Assembly (NCBI GenBank): GCA_024336345.1
Contig: JANFOG010000001.1
Span: forward strand, 1,302,001-1,366,000
Direction of reading: 5' to 3'
DNA: 64,000 nt
Origin: Mariannaea sp. PMI_226
Taxonomy: Eukaryota > Ascomycota > Sordariomycetes > Hypocreales > Nectriaceae
Notes under the pieces: model-generated
The model's database searches: none
Told to the model about the DNA's origin: nothing
The model's input: the letters and a program-made list of their open reading frames with translations, nothing else
Shown here: one piece after another, positions 47,813 through 60,176 of the stretch
Numbering within the stretch: position 1 is the first letter of the stretch
Layout of the letters: every line of letters starts with the position of its first letter
Program-made: the position numbers and the translations under genes

Positions 47813-48340
47813 ATGGAACCTCGAGCGCGTGCCGGCAAGAATGTCGGTAAGATGAACTTCAGTCACAACGAGCGTTCGTCTCCCCTCCGCGATATCCCTT
47901 TACCTGCCATCAACCACTAACAATTACATACAGTAGCGCAGCTGCTCTATGCTCATGGTGACATCCAAAACCCCCTCCCCGAAACAGTCCGTGTTCTCGA
48001 CGAGATCCTCACCGATTTCATGCAATCCATCGCCTTCGAAGCCACCCGCGCAGCCAACTACTCTGGGCGCCAAAAGATCAAGTACGAAGACTTCGAGTTC
48101 GCCTTTCGCAAAAACCCGGTGTTCCTTGGAAAGGTGCAGGAGGTGTTTGAGAAGCAGAGGGAGATTAAAAAGGCTCGAGAGATCCTGCGTGACGGCGAGG
48201 ACGAGATCATGAAGGATGCCGCAGACGAGGAGAAGCGCCGTGAGAAGCATGAGCCGCGGGCACCAAGGGTTGAGGAAGAGCTTGGCGAGGCGGACGACGA
48301 TGCCGAAGCGGAGGCGGATGCCCTTGGCAAGAAGCGTTGA
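47813..48340 (+). CDS. TAF13: Transcription initiation factor TFIID subunit 13 (TAF13)
   Basis: Two exons, 47813-47846 and 47934-48340, 146 residues. The histone-fold region reads LLYAHGDIQNPLPETVRVLD, followed by FMQSIAFEATRAANYSGRQK and YEDFEFAFRKNPVFLGKVQE, the TAF13/Spt3-like fold that pairs with TAF11 in TFIID. The C-terminal 50 residues are Glu/Asp/Ala/Lys-rich and end GKKR. The exon 1 donor (GTAAGATG) is my choice; it joins NVG/V to AQLLYAHGD. Related proteins have a few extra residues (FS-like) just before this point, so the exact exon 1 end is uncertain. The gene is convergent with pyr4. Confidence 0.88.
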
Positions 48341-49078
48341 TCGCTCCCTGGCAAAACCGTTCGTCATATTTTTTCTGGGTGTTTTGGGACATGGAACAAA
48401 GGCTTGCGGCGTTCAAGGTATTAGGTTTAAAGGAGCAGGGACACTTACCTGCAGCACTGTTTTTTTTTCTCATCTGTTGGCCTTGGGACACGATGAAGGA
48501 TGATATTAATACTCGGAAAACCATCTTCAATTTAAACACTCGAATAAAGACACCTTGCACTTTGATAGGACATCAGTAGTTGATCAACTCCATCTCCGTT
48601 TAGACTGGGTAAGAAATAATTATATTTGTACATCTGATAAGCGTACTGTAAGATGATACCTAACTGTACCACTGCATCCCGAGAGGTATGTACTATGTAG
48701 GTAGAATGCAGATATGATGCCGTCATGAAACCATATCTAATTAGGAGATATATGAATTACCGGGGGTGTTTTTTTTACAATTATAGCTTTTGGGCAAATT
48801 ATTAGAAGCCTATTTATCAATGCAGTGAAAGGAATGATGCAAGCCATAGCATTCAAGTACCCTATCGCTGTGATAAAACAAACAGTACGGAGGACCATGG
48901 CTATTGGAATTCCTCTCATTGACGTTGACCGATTTCTCCTCCCTTTTTTTTTGGGTTGTTGGTGTAATACTCCACGCACTTGTTGCACACCCTTTTATTC
49001 ACAGCAACCTTCAAAGACAGTTTAACAGAAACTCGTGATATGGGGATAATCTATCCCAAGACACCGTTAACATGGAAC
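48341..49078. other. Convergent 3' region between TAF13 and pyr4
   Basis: This 738-bp gap has several T-rich runs (near 48460, 48770 and 48943) and no gene. Confidence 0.55.
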
Positions 49079-50176
49079 TTATCGGATTCGTTCAATGTAA
49101 GCTTTCCAAGCAGCGGATCGGTATCGTTCAGCCTCCTCCTCAGGATCACCTGCTTTGATGATGCCCCGACCAACAATGACAACATCTGCTCCTGCAATGC
49201 CAACGATTTTCTGTGGAGTGTTGTACTGTTGGCCCTTTCCATCGCCCTTGAGAGCAGAATTCTCATCTTCACCCTCGGGGGGCAATTGGCAGCCAGGGGT
49301 CATGTGGATGAAGTCATCGTCGGGCTGAGTGTTGAGAGCCTCTTGAGAGATGAAACCCATGACAAACTCTTTATGTTCTCTCGCGGCTTCGACACAAGCT
49401 TGCGTGTATTCCTTGTTCATGAAGTTGCCTTGGCTGGACATTTGGGCCAGAATTAGGAGACCCCTCTCAATGGGCGCCTCTCCAACGCCAGGGAAAATGG
49501 ATTCGTCGCCCTCGAGGATCGTCTTCACAAGGCGGGGCGAATCGGCGGGCTCATATTGCTGCGTGACAGTGGTGGTAGAAACGATGCTACCCTTTCGACC
49601 GGGCTCAGCAGGGGTGTCCTCCCCTCCATCAGTCCTTTCAGCGTCGGACCGTTCACTATCCTCGTCCAAATTACTCGTAGTCGGTGTCCCGACAGTAACG
49701 CTGGTCTTGACCTCGTAATGATAGCGTTGGAGCCACCTCTTAGCGGCATTTGCTAGGGAGGTAACAGACGCTTTTCCGGGGACCATGTTGACGTTGGTGA
49801 TGTGCGCCCACTCAATGATGCGAGCAGCACCACTGGTGTACTGAAGCTCGACTGTGTTTCCAATGTCACCAAACTTACGGTCCTCAAAGATGAGGAAACC
49901 ATGTTTTCTTGCGAGAGCGGCTAGCTTAGCACCAGTACCGGTCTGGGGGTGGAAATCCCAGCCGGCAACCATGTCATAGTGAGTCTTGAGGACAACGATA
50001 AAGGGACCAATTTTGTCGGCGAAGTAGAGCAATTCGCGGGCGGTAGCAACGTCTGCACTAAGGCAGAGGTTCGAAGCCTTGAGGTCCATGAGCTTGAACA
50101 GATAAGTATTCAAGGGATGCGTGGAGGTCTCGGCACGGCTGGCGAAGGTCGCCTTGAGGGTGGGGTGAGGCGACAT
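49079..50176 (-). CDS. pyr4: Orotidine 5'-phosphate decarboxylase
   Basis: A single exon of 365 residues from the ATG at 50176. It catalyses the last step of UMP synthesis, the decarboxylation of OMP, in the cytosol. Visible active-site motifs: LSADV (D42), VVLKTHYDM (K64, D68) and [13 protein letters not shown] (D99, K101, D104, the catalytic Asp-Lys-Asp network). A phosphate-site region [16 protein letters not shown] is near the end. Between about 160 and 250 lies a long polar insert ([19 protein letters not shown]) absent from yeast Ura3 and known from sordariomycete pyr4 enzymes. The same frame stays open upstream to an ATG at 50461, which would add 95 residues; I start at MSPHPTLK because family N-termini begin there. 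Confidence 0.94.
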   Translation of the reverse strand: MSPHPTLKATFASRAETSTHPLNTYLFKLMDLKASNLCLSADVATARELLYFADKIGPFIVVLKTHYDMVAGWDFHPQTGTGAKLAALARKHGFLIFEDRKFGDIGNTVELQYTSGAARIIEWAHITNVNMVPGKASVTSLANAAKRWLQRYHYEVKTSVTVGTPTTSNLDEDSERSDAERTDGGEDTPAEPGRKGSIVSTTTVTQQYEPADSPRLVKTILEGDESIFPGVGEAPIERGLLILAQMSSQGNFMNKEYTQACVEAAREHKEFVMGFISQEALNTQPDDDFIHMTPGCQLPPEGEDENSALKGDGKGQQYNTPQKIVGIAGADVVIVGRGIIKAGDPEEEAERYRSAAWKAYIERIR

Positions 50177-51224
50177 GATGAAGGCTGATGATGCGGTCGG
50201 GCGCAAGGGTGTAAGGAGAAAGAGGTGGAAGATGTAAGAGCAAGAGGAGAGAGCAGAAGTAGGCGACAGCAGGCAAGTTAGGACCGCGACGCAGCTGGTT
50301 GAACTGGTATAAAACCCAGTTGACGAGGACCCGAAACGCAGGGCTCGAGGTCGTAGACGGGCGGAGGAGGAGGAGGAGGAGGGGGTCCGAGGGGTAGTCT
50401 GGTAGCTAGAAAGAGGGCGAGAAGAGAGAGAGGGATACACGCGGAAAAGACAAATAGACAAGCGGCACTAGTGTTGCCCTATCAGCCCAACAGTGCTGGC
50501 AATGGCGCCAAATATGAGGCTCAATGAAAATTATGCGCAGAGAGTAAAGGACAGAAGGGAATAGGAAGGGGAATGGGAATGGGAAAACGAAAGAATTGGA
50601 CGAGGGCGACCCCAAGTAGTTTACTCGGTGAAAGGGACGAGGGACGAGTGACGAGGCGGAGATAGGAACAAGAGGCAACAAGACTCTGGAGAAAACTGAG
50701 AAGTGACGATCCACCGGTCGCTGACTGGCTCAGCCTAAGGTAGCTTGGTAGCTTAGGGACGAGGCTAGACCGCGAGGCGCTGGGTCCAAAACATCCGACA
50801 CCACACAAAAGAACGAGGAGAAAAAAAGCAGCTATGGAAAAGTCGCAGGGATGTTGGCTTTGGAGCTTCGGTGCGGTGCGGTGCGAGGGACGGTTCGAAG
50901 GAGGGGGAAATTTAGGGAAAATGTGCGATGTGACCCCGCCAAAAGGAAAAGAAGAAAAGAGGGAAAAGGCAAAGGGGAAGAGAAAAGGGACAAAAGGAAA
51001 AAGAAAAAAAAGAAGAAGAAAAAAAAAAGACAAACGAGGGAATGCAGCAAATCCCTGGGTGAGCCACCCACCAGCCCATACCTTACTCCAGCATCCAAAC
51101 ACACAGCCCTGGAGCGAAGCGCAACAGCACTAGCCTCGACTCCAACTTCTCACCCGCTTGCCTGCTTCGTACTACCTAATCTAATTGTAAGTATTCTACT
51201 ATTTATTGAAGACAGAGACGTAGG
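50177..51224. promoter_or_regulatory. Upstream region of pyr4
   Basis: Contains a (GGA)n microsatellite (50363-50382) and a long purine-rich + strand tract at about 50939-51030, which is CT-rich in the pyr4 direction and located 760-850 bp upstream of its start. No gene was recognised. Confidence 0.5.
50363..50382. repeat. (GGA)n microsatellite
   Basis: About six to seven GGA units. On the minus strand it would encode a Ser run in the possible N-terminal extension of the pyr4 product. Confidence 0.8.
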
Positions 51225-51276
51225 GTGAGGTAAGGCAAGGTAAGGCAAGGTAAGGTAAGGTAATGTAGGTAAGGTA
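51225..51276. repeat. GGTAA/GGCAA tandem repeat
   Basis: Imperfect 5-bp units (GTAAG, GCAAG) repeat about ten times. It is followed by a GTACCTTAC/GGTACC-rich stretch. Confidence 0.8.
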
Positions 51277-53842
51277 TAGTACCTTACTCGGTACCTATCT
51301 GGGCAATCAATTAATGAGCTACCTAGCAAACGGCAAATGCCTAGGTACATAGTGGTAATCAGAAAGGTAGCAGGTAGGTTGGTTGGGAGAGGAATAATTA
51401 ATATGGGGTTTGGCCCAATCCAAACAGATCCTTCTCCTCTTTGGGAGTCATTTGTTTCATGCACAGGCCTCGACTATCCTCACAAAACATCCAAAACGGT
51501 TTTTGAGCCATTGCGAGCCATCGGCAAACAGCTCATCTTAGACCAAGGCCATCGCATCTCTCCGTACCTACTGGGTTCGATTGGGAGTCTACCCCTCTCC
51601 TCTCGAGGAGGGCAATCTGTTGGGGGCCTCATCGTCTTGGCACAGGGTCTGAGGAGGAGTCCCTGAGCAGACCGAGGTCACGTGTATCCATACCAGTGGC
51701 TGACCAGATACCCGGTAAGTTATCTTAGTGTGCGGCCTCGTACGACACACACGAACGCCCAGATCACAAGCGAGCTGATGTCAATCAAGAAAGTGTATTT
51801 TTTTTTATTTTTCATGAGACTCAGTGATGCGTACTCTGTACCTCTTTTGACATTCATGTACCGCCACAATTGGCGGTATCCATACTCCGCATTGTTGTGT
51901 GCAGTAATCTGTGGTTATAGGTTGTCCTTTTTTGGGAAAGACGCGGGATGTTGCTTTTTTTTCCCTTTTTTTTTCTTTTTCTTCCCTCCCAGTGCCAACT
52001 CTCGTAAGAACCCTGATCCTGACCGAAGCCAAGTAGTGCAGTCCTTTTAATTTCCATATTAAGAGAGATTCTTGAAGCATACGAAGTAGTTACAAACCTA
52101 AACTCTTCCACTATGCAGGAGATACGGAGTTTTAGAACAAGAGCTTAGATATAGGTGTCGTTTTAGACTGACACAAGCTCTGATTTGGAATCATGTGCCT
52201 GGAAAAGAAGAAAAGGGGAAAAAAGGTACGGAGCACACTGCCAGACGAGGCACAAGCCTCAGGCGTTTGAGTCAGTCAAGGCCCTCGGACTGTCCTACGC
52301 ATGCTTAATTCTGTGTGATATAGCGCCATCGGCCAGGGCGAAGTCTATTTTTTACAACAGAAGATTTGTCGTTCTACGTACTCCGTCCGTCGTAACAAGT
52401 TAATGAGTCTCATTTATGGCTGGACTGGCCTCGCTAACATATAACCAAAGCTGCATAGTCTGTAATATCCTGGTCGCGACTGGCGCGGGTACCTGGCTTG
52501 GATGTGACAGCTGGCGGGATGGGCGGTGGGATGGCCACACAATTAACTACATACAGCTAAAGGCCAGGCAATCAGGCACAGAGTATCATTTATTTTGTCA
52601 AGGCCAGAGTGGGATAATTATTATGTTTGGTACCCTGTCTGTTCGTCCTTGTACGGTTCGCAGGTGGTGGTGAAGATATTTGGCCCAATCAAATCCTTGG
52701 CTCTTTTTTTTTTCCTATTCTTGTCTGGATTAACGACTTGGATTAACGATTTGTTTCTTCTCACTACAGTACAGCCCTTATAAACATCGCCAGGATTGGA
52801 GTACACAGTAAGATCTCTCACCTGCTCAGCGAGAGTGGCTGGGACAACATGGGCTCTGGGGAATAACACGGAGATGGACCCACCTGCCCGTGACTCCGGG
52901 AAACACCGCCACCCCGGAGGTGCGGAGGTGCGAAGTCGGCAAACGCGGGCGTACATCCAACCGACTCAAGGTACAGCAGCCCTTGGTTAAAAAAAATATA
53001 TAAAAAGTATATAAAAAAGAAAGAAAAAAGAAGGCACTTAGAAATAGAAGATGTGAGAAGAACGAGCATATAGGGTATGCTTCAACTCTATAGCGACACG
53101 CAGCCAAAATCAGTAAGTGGGAAAATGGTAAGTATAACTACTGTGAGAGCTGCAGGACTGGTCCCCTTTAGCCACATCTTGAACTGAAGTCCCCTCGCAC
53201 CTCACTCCTCGCCACCAGCGGCTTGTTGCTGTTGGCTTGGCTGGAGTCGTCAGCCCTCCGCATCCATACTGTAGGGTCTCCTACTTCACATCGGCGGGCC
53301 ATCCAAACATAGCGAAGCCGGGCGACCAGGGGGGTCCCACACACCTTTCCACCTTGCCTCTCTCAGCTATACGTCTTTCTCAGAAATCTCTGTTATGCCG
53401 TCTGCTAACCAGGGAAGTATTCTACTGGAAGATTCAGCCCAACTGATGGAGTCCCCTCTCCACTAAGGCGTGGCCCTGCCGGGCGATGATTTTCTGTTCC
53501 ACCAATCTTCAATGTTCTCACGAATAAGATGCCGTCCTGCCTACTAGTCATTTTGCTACCCATCCCACCAAACGGCTACCACTCCGGCTGCGGGGTTCGA
53601 TACCGATGGCTCTTGGTTTTGCTCCTCGATTTCCAATCTTTGTGTCTTCCTCTCTTTCAATTTAGTACCAATCGAGGCTTGTTCATGTCATCATATTCAT
53701 GCTGTTGCTGTGATACCCTCTGACTCCTCCTGCTATTGATGTTCTTAATATCGTTGTAACCCGATCTGACCAAGCCCAAGTCAACCAACAACAGAAATTA
53801 AGAGAGAGAGAAAAATAACCCAGCACCAACTCAGAAACCACC
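51277..53842. other. Intergenic, upstream of the EamA transporter gene
   Basis: This 2.6-kb stretch has AGGTA-rich sequence near 51365-51380, T-rich tracts at 51797-51812 and 51953-51985, and a CT-rich segment approaching 53700. No supported gene was seen. Confidence 0.5.
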
Positions 53843-55216
53843 ATGGATCGGGAGTCGGACGGCTCGGCACTCCCCCATGAAGTCCCTGCAATTCCTCTCA
53901 TGAAACTCGCCTCTCATAAAATTGTAGAGGGAACCTCTCAAGACCAAGACCACCTGTCAATACCGAATCCTCAGCCTTCCTTCCTTAGTTCTTCCAAGCT
54001 TAGGGACTCGAGTTTCGATGATTACCGCCGATTATCTCTAAGTCCCGCCGCGAGCCCACTTCTTGAACCCATACCATTGGGATCATTCCCGAGCCATGAC
54101 CAAATCCCGCCGTTGGGAGAACAACCCTCTAGATGGAAGAGATTCTGGACTCGAAATAAGCCGGCCATGCTTGTGGCTCTTTCACAGTTCTTCGGGTCTC
54201 TGATGAATCTGAGTGCGCGTCTTGTTGAGTTGGAAGGAAACGGCATGCACCCAGTCCAGATCCTACTTATCAGACAGGTCATGACTTCTGTATGCTGCAC
54301 AGGGTATATGTGGTGGATGGCAACGCCTGAATTTCCACTTGGACGCAAGAAAATTCGACCTCTCCTCCTTCTCAGAGGCTTCTCTGGTTTCTTTGGTATC
54401 TTTGGAATGTGGTATTCCATGATGTACTTGCCACTCGCCGACGCAACCGTCATCACCTTTCTTGCACCCGGTGTTGCTGGGTTAGTGTGCTACTTTGCTC
54501 TCAAGGAACCCTTCACTAGACTGGAACAGCTCGCAACTCTGATATCCCTTGGCGGTGTTGTATTGATTGCAAAGCCAGTATCTTTCTTCTCTCAGTCTAC
54601 AGGTGAGGAGGACACGGCAAATGACTCTGCAACAGCAGAGGAGCGACTGATTGCTGTGGGAGTCGCTTTATTGGGTGTTTTGGGAGCTGCCGGTGCATTT
54701 ACCACTCTTCGAGCCATTGGGAAGCAAGCCCACCCTCTGATATCCGTCAATTACTTTGGCATAATCTCGAGCATCATGTCGATCACGGCTTTGATTGTCG
54801 GCCCTATGCTTAATATCGACCAGCCCGGACTCAAATGGGTCACACCGTCCTCACCCAAGCAGTGGTTGCTCCTTTTGCCGCTGGGTTTGGTCGGTTTCAT
54901 TATGCAGTACTTGCTCACTACTGGCCTAGGATCAGACAAGTCTAACAGAGCCAACGCAATGGTCTACACGCATATGCTGTTTGCCGTAAGCTTTGATAGG
55001 TGGGTGTTTGGACACCAGATGGATTTGATGAGCGGAGCGGGATGTACCTTGATCCTGGGAAGCGCGATTGGGGTTGTGTTGATGAAGAAGTCACCGCCAG
55101 TCAAGCAACCCGTTGACGACATCGAGCGGGTTGACAACCTGTTAGGTGAGTCTGAAGGCTCGCCCATGCTGTTGACTTCTGGGAGGGATACCGAGGAACA
55201 GCATATTGTAAGATAG
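53843..55216 (+). CDS. EamA-domain (drug/metabolite superfamily) membrane transporter
   Basis: A single exon of 457 residues. Residues 1-105 are a polar, Ser/Pro-rich cytosolic N-terminus. Ten membrane segments follow from about 108 to 420, arranged as two EamA repeats: the first includes RPLLLLRGFSGFFGIFGMWY and MYLPLADATVITFLAPGVAG, the second VGVALLGVLGAAGAFTTLRA, FGIISSIMSITALIVGP and VVLMKKSPP after the last span. The ADATVITFLAPG motif is typical of SLC35G-like fungal and animal proteins. The substrate is unknown. The C-terminal 40 residues are acidic and polar. The neighbour downstream on the same strand is RVB1. Confidence 0.9.
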   Translation: MDRESDGSALPHEVPAIPLMKLASHKIVEGTSQDQDHLSIPNPQPSFLSSSKLRDSSFDDYRRLSLSPAASPLLEPIPLGSFPSHDQIPPLGEQPSRWKRFWTRNKPAMLVALSQFFGSLMNLSARLVELEGNGMHPVQILLIRQVMTSVCCTGYMWWMATPEFPLGRKKIRPLLLLRGFSGFFGIFGMWYSMMYLPLADATVITFLAPGVAGLVCYFALKEPFTRLEQLATLISLGGVVLIAKPVSFFSQSTGEEDTANDSATAEERLIAVGVALLGVLGAAGAFTTLRAIGKQAHPLISVNYFGIISSIMSITALIVGPMLNIDQPGLKWVTPSSPKQWLLLLPLGLVGFIMQYLLTTGLGSDKSNRANAMVYTHMLFAVSFDRWVFGHQMDLMSGAGCTLILGSAIGVVLMKKSPPVKQPVDDIERVDNLLGESEGSPMLLTSGRDTEEQHIVR

Positions 55217-56582
55217 CAAATGGTAAGACAGGTGGTATGGTAACCAGTCAATGATAGCTATATAGACATCTGGTCAGCGCGTGCGATATGCCATAGCGCC
55301 TGGCTCAACAACGATCTGCAAGAGCTTCAAGTATTCCGCAAAGGCCGAGTGAGTGTTGACTGCAGGTGATGTAAAATATGGATGGTGATGAACAAAGTCG
55401 CGGAAACACGGGACAATGTACTCATCAAGTTGAAGAAAATTTTGAAGCTGATGGCTGCGTTTGAGTTGTGCCAGTGAACCCTCTTGTCTCAGACTCTCCT
55501 TGCGCATTGGCGGTTGCACCGCTGTTGTCTAGGCAAACGTTTCATACGGCTCAAAGTTACTGGACTAATGTGATTCGGGGACCAGGATCAGAAGACTTCG
55601 ATCCGGGGACAAAGCATAGAAAATATAAGCCCGGTGGCTGGGAAATCATCCTCAGTCAGCCCTGCGGGCTCTGCCAACGATTTCGCTGGCGACTATCAGA
55701 TATCTCGAAGTATATGCACGTCGTCAGTGGTCAGTCATTGTTAACAGAGATGACTGCCACTGGCAAATTTCCGTCTGTGACTTCGTGCTATTCGACTAAA
55801 AGATAATACTCTCGTGCAGAGAACATTTGTTGTTGCTTTGTGTGTATGTATGTGTTTTATCATATGTCACGGCCGGCTAAGCTGTGAATTGCCATATGGT
55901 GGCTACTCTGGTAGATGATTCCGGCATCGCGTTTCGGGTAGTATACCTACGTGGTCTACATTGTTACTGGGTTTCTAATGATGATGGCGAGGAGCAGATG
56001 TTAACAGCATTGTGATTGAGGTCATCTAGGTTTGCAGGCACAACATTTCATCTGCTGCAGCCTATGGAATCCTACGTCAGATATTGCTCATGCACTTGTT
56101 AGGAATGGGTGGGACAGATTACATGAGATTGGTACGCTTGCTCGAGCTCAGCCATAAGTTAATATTAATTGTCAAACAAGAAGACATTTCATTAAGATTA
56201 ACACACAGAAGAACTCAGCAAAGTAAAGTAACACTCAAGATAAAAAAGTACTGGACAAATTATTATCTTTTTCAGCTGTCGAGGACAGAGCCAGGATCAA
56301 TTCCCACCTAGCTCTAGGGTAGGATGACTTGAAAATAAGAGCCAGCTAATCATAACATATCACGTGACGCCAGTCAACGCGACGCCAGTGTCGAGGCGCT
56401 GGGTCGCATGCAAGCCAAAGCTCCATCGCAAATATTTGGAGTGCTCCCGGCCGCAGTTCAACAGCAACTTTCTCACTCGAAAACCGATATCCTCGAACTG
56501 TCGACTGCCAAACATCACAATTGAGACTGAATAAACCTGCAAACAACTTCAACTTTGACGACCTCGGCAGCCTACCGACAAG
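55217..56582. other. Intergenic between the EamA transporter and RVB1
   Basis: This 1.37-kb gap carries two overlapping opposite-strand frames (minus 55274-55519, plus 55468-55806) with ordinary amino-acid composition but no recognised family. They may be chance or the remains of a gene. Confidence 0.45.
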
Positions 56583-58211
<1,629 letters not shown>

Positions 58212-60176
58212 GTGGTTGGAGGGAGTTATGGACCGGGGTCGTACAGTGACTGTTGACCCCTGTTTCGGTCAAGGCTGATGCGATGCCAGAAGAGGGACGG
58301 TTGAGAGACGGGGGGATGCAAAAGACGTGTCATATTTTTTTTACCATATTATCTACGACAGGGGGCATTCTGTCCAAAGTGATTTGACAAAAGGTGTCGT
58401 GTAATACTTGTTCGGTTAGGGATACTAATACAAGAAAGGTTCCGGCGTCGGGGCTGGCTTGGAGCTCAATCTGTCTTCGAATGCCATTGCAAAGAAAGGA
58501 TCCCGGGTTTTCGGTGCTATTGAGTGCGTCTCTTGTCCTGTCTCCAAGAAGGGTTAGGTGAGCCAGCCAGCCAAAGCCTCTTGTTTCTCCCTGGAGCGGT
58601 TGAGGCTTGTTGTCTTTATTTCCCCAGATGCTATGATCGGCAGTGCGCTTCCAATGGCCCACCTTACGGATCCAACGACGCATGCCATGCCGGGTGAATG
58701 TGAGTACGGATGTTGCATATCATGTTAATTATGTACTGTGCGCCTTGTATGTACGGAGGGACGGAGCTTAAGATTGAAGAACACACAAACATCCGGTTGA
58801 CATCATGTGCATTCATACGAAGTAATTACTCTACCCTTATGGCAGTTGTTCATCAGTCCTCAATTTCGGCACGGACATTGTTCTTGTCTCAGGATCGCCA
58901 AACACATTCCGTGCAGCCGGCAACCAGGCCCGTCCACATTCCACCAGCTTCATTGTCGTCGTTGGGTGAGGCTGGCATGGGTGAGGGAGCGCGGTGCAGG
59001 TAACGGCGCCGGAGTGTTATGGGTTCATTTTGTGCCTCTGGATCTCTAGGCCTCGCCCTTCTTTGAATTATGGGGAAAACAAAAAGAATGAGAGAACACC
59101 CCTGATGATGATATAATATGATGGGGATATGGCCTGTCTTGCTGGTTTGTCGAGTCTGCCCTTGATTTCAACTTGGTTGAGAGTCCGCCTCTCACTTTGA
59201 CCGGATTTCTTTCTTTCTTTCTTTCTTTCCTTTCTCCTCTTTTCTCTTCTTTCAACTTTGTATTCATCCCGACTTGGTCCTAGGTGACCCTCCTTTTCGA
59301 CATTAGCCTTTCACATTATTGGGTGTTCATTATTTCTCATTACGGACGGATGTGGGCGGACCAGTTGACGGCGCAAACACGAACAAAGGACTCCGACCAA
59401 GCGTGACTGTAGGCTCTGCCCAGTTGGGCACCCGAGACATGTAGGGGCGTTTGCTACGTCCTCTGTATCTTTCCCACCCTCATATTCTGCAGCTCAGCTC
59501 TGGCAATTGAGTGGTAAACCCGGACCAGGATTCGGGTGAATGAGGAAGTGTGGCGTGTGGCGGGAGACGGGACATATCCCAGCAGAAAGGGAAGTGAGGG
59601 ACAGGAAGAGTAAGAGGAGGAGAAAGAGAAGGAGATAAAAAGACAGGGAGAAGAAAGAAAAAGGCTGAGAAAACAAAGGAGTGGCGAAACCAGTCGATAA
59701 TGGACATCGATTCATGGGCTTTGCTTTGATGATTTGCAGACAACTTCTTCCTCTCCCCCCCTTTTTCTTCATTCATTGTCTTCTTCCACCGTTTGTGAAT
59801 GCCCAACTAGGCTCCAACAGATATCACACTTACACAAAGGCGACGGCGGTCTAGACCCTATTACAAACCACAGCTCCAATCAACTTCGACAGGTCATTTG
59901 TCCCGACACGAGCTCCTGTCCGGACTTCTTTCTCGTCTCGTCTCGTCTTTGACTTCACCCTTCCGGGGACTTATTATTTCTCTAAGTCTACTTCATCTCT
60001 CTCACTGGTTTCAACTCCTACGTCAATATCAGTCCCAGTCTATATACCTGCTCCGCCTAGGTCCTCTATTTAAACAACCGGGACTGGATACTTATGTCCC
60101 AGAAGCTGCCGTTTCTATCTACCTGCCCCTCAGCTCCCCGTCTTGATCTGTATTTTTTTAGACCGAAATACCTCAA
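58212..60176. promoter_or_regulatory. Intergenic, RVB1 3' flank and long leader of the HMG gene
   Basis: This 1.97-kb region includes (TTTC)n at 59206-59230 and CT-rich DNA from 59740 to 60060, probably promoter and leader of the HMG gene. That leader holds several ATGs (for example 59734 and 59898) that could act as upstream ORFs. Confidence 0.5.
59206..59230. repeat. (TTTC)n microsatellite
   Basis: Six TTTC units in the intergenic region. Confidence 0.8.

Noticed and set aside
58330..58683. 117-codon minus-strand frame downstream of RVB1
   Set aside because: Normal composition, but no recognised family, and it lies in the probable RVB1 3' flank. Would need RNA evidence.
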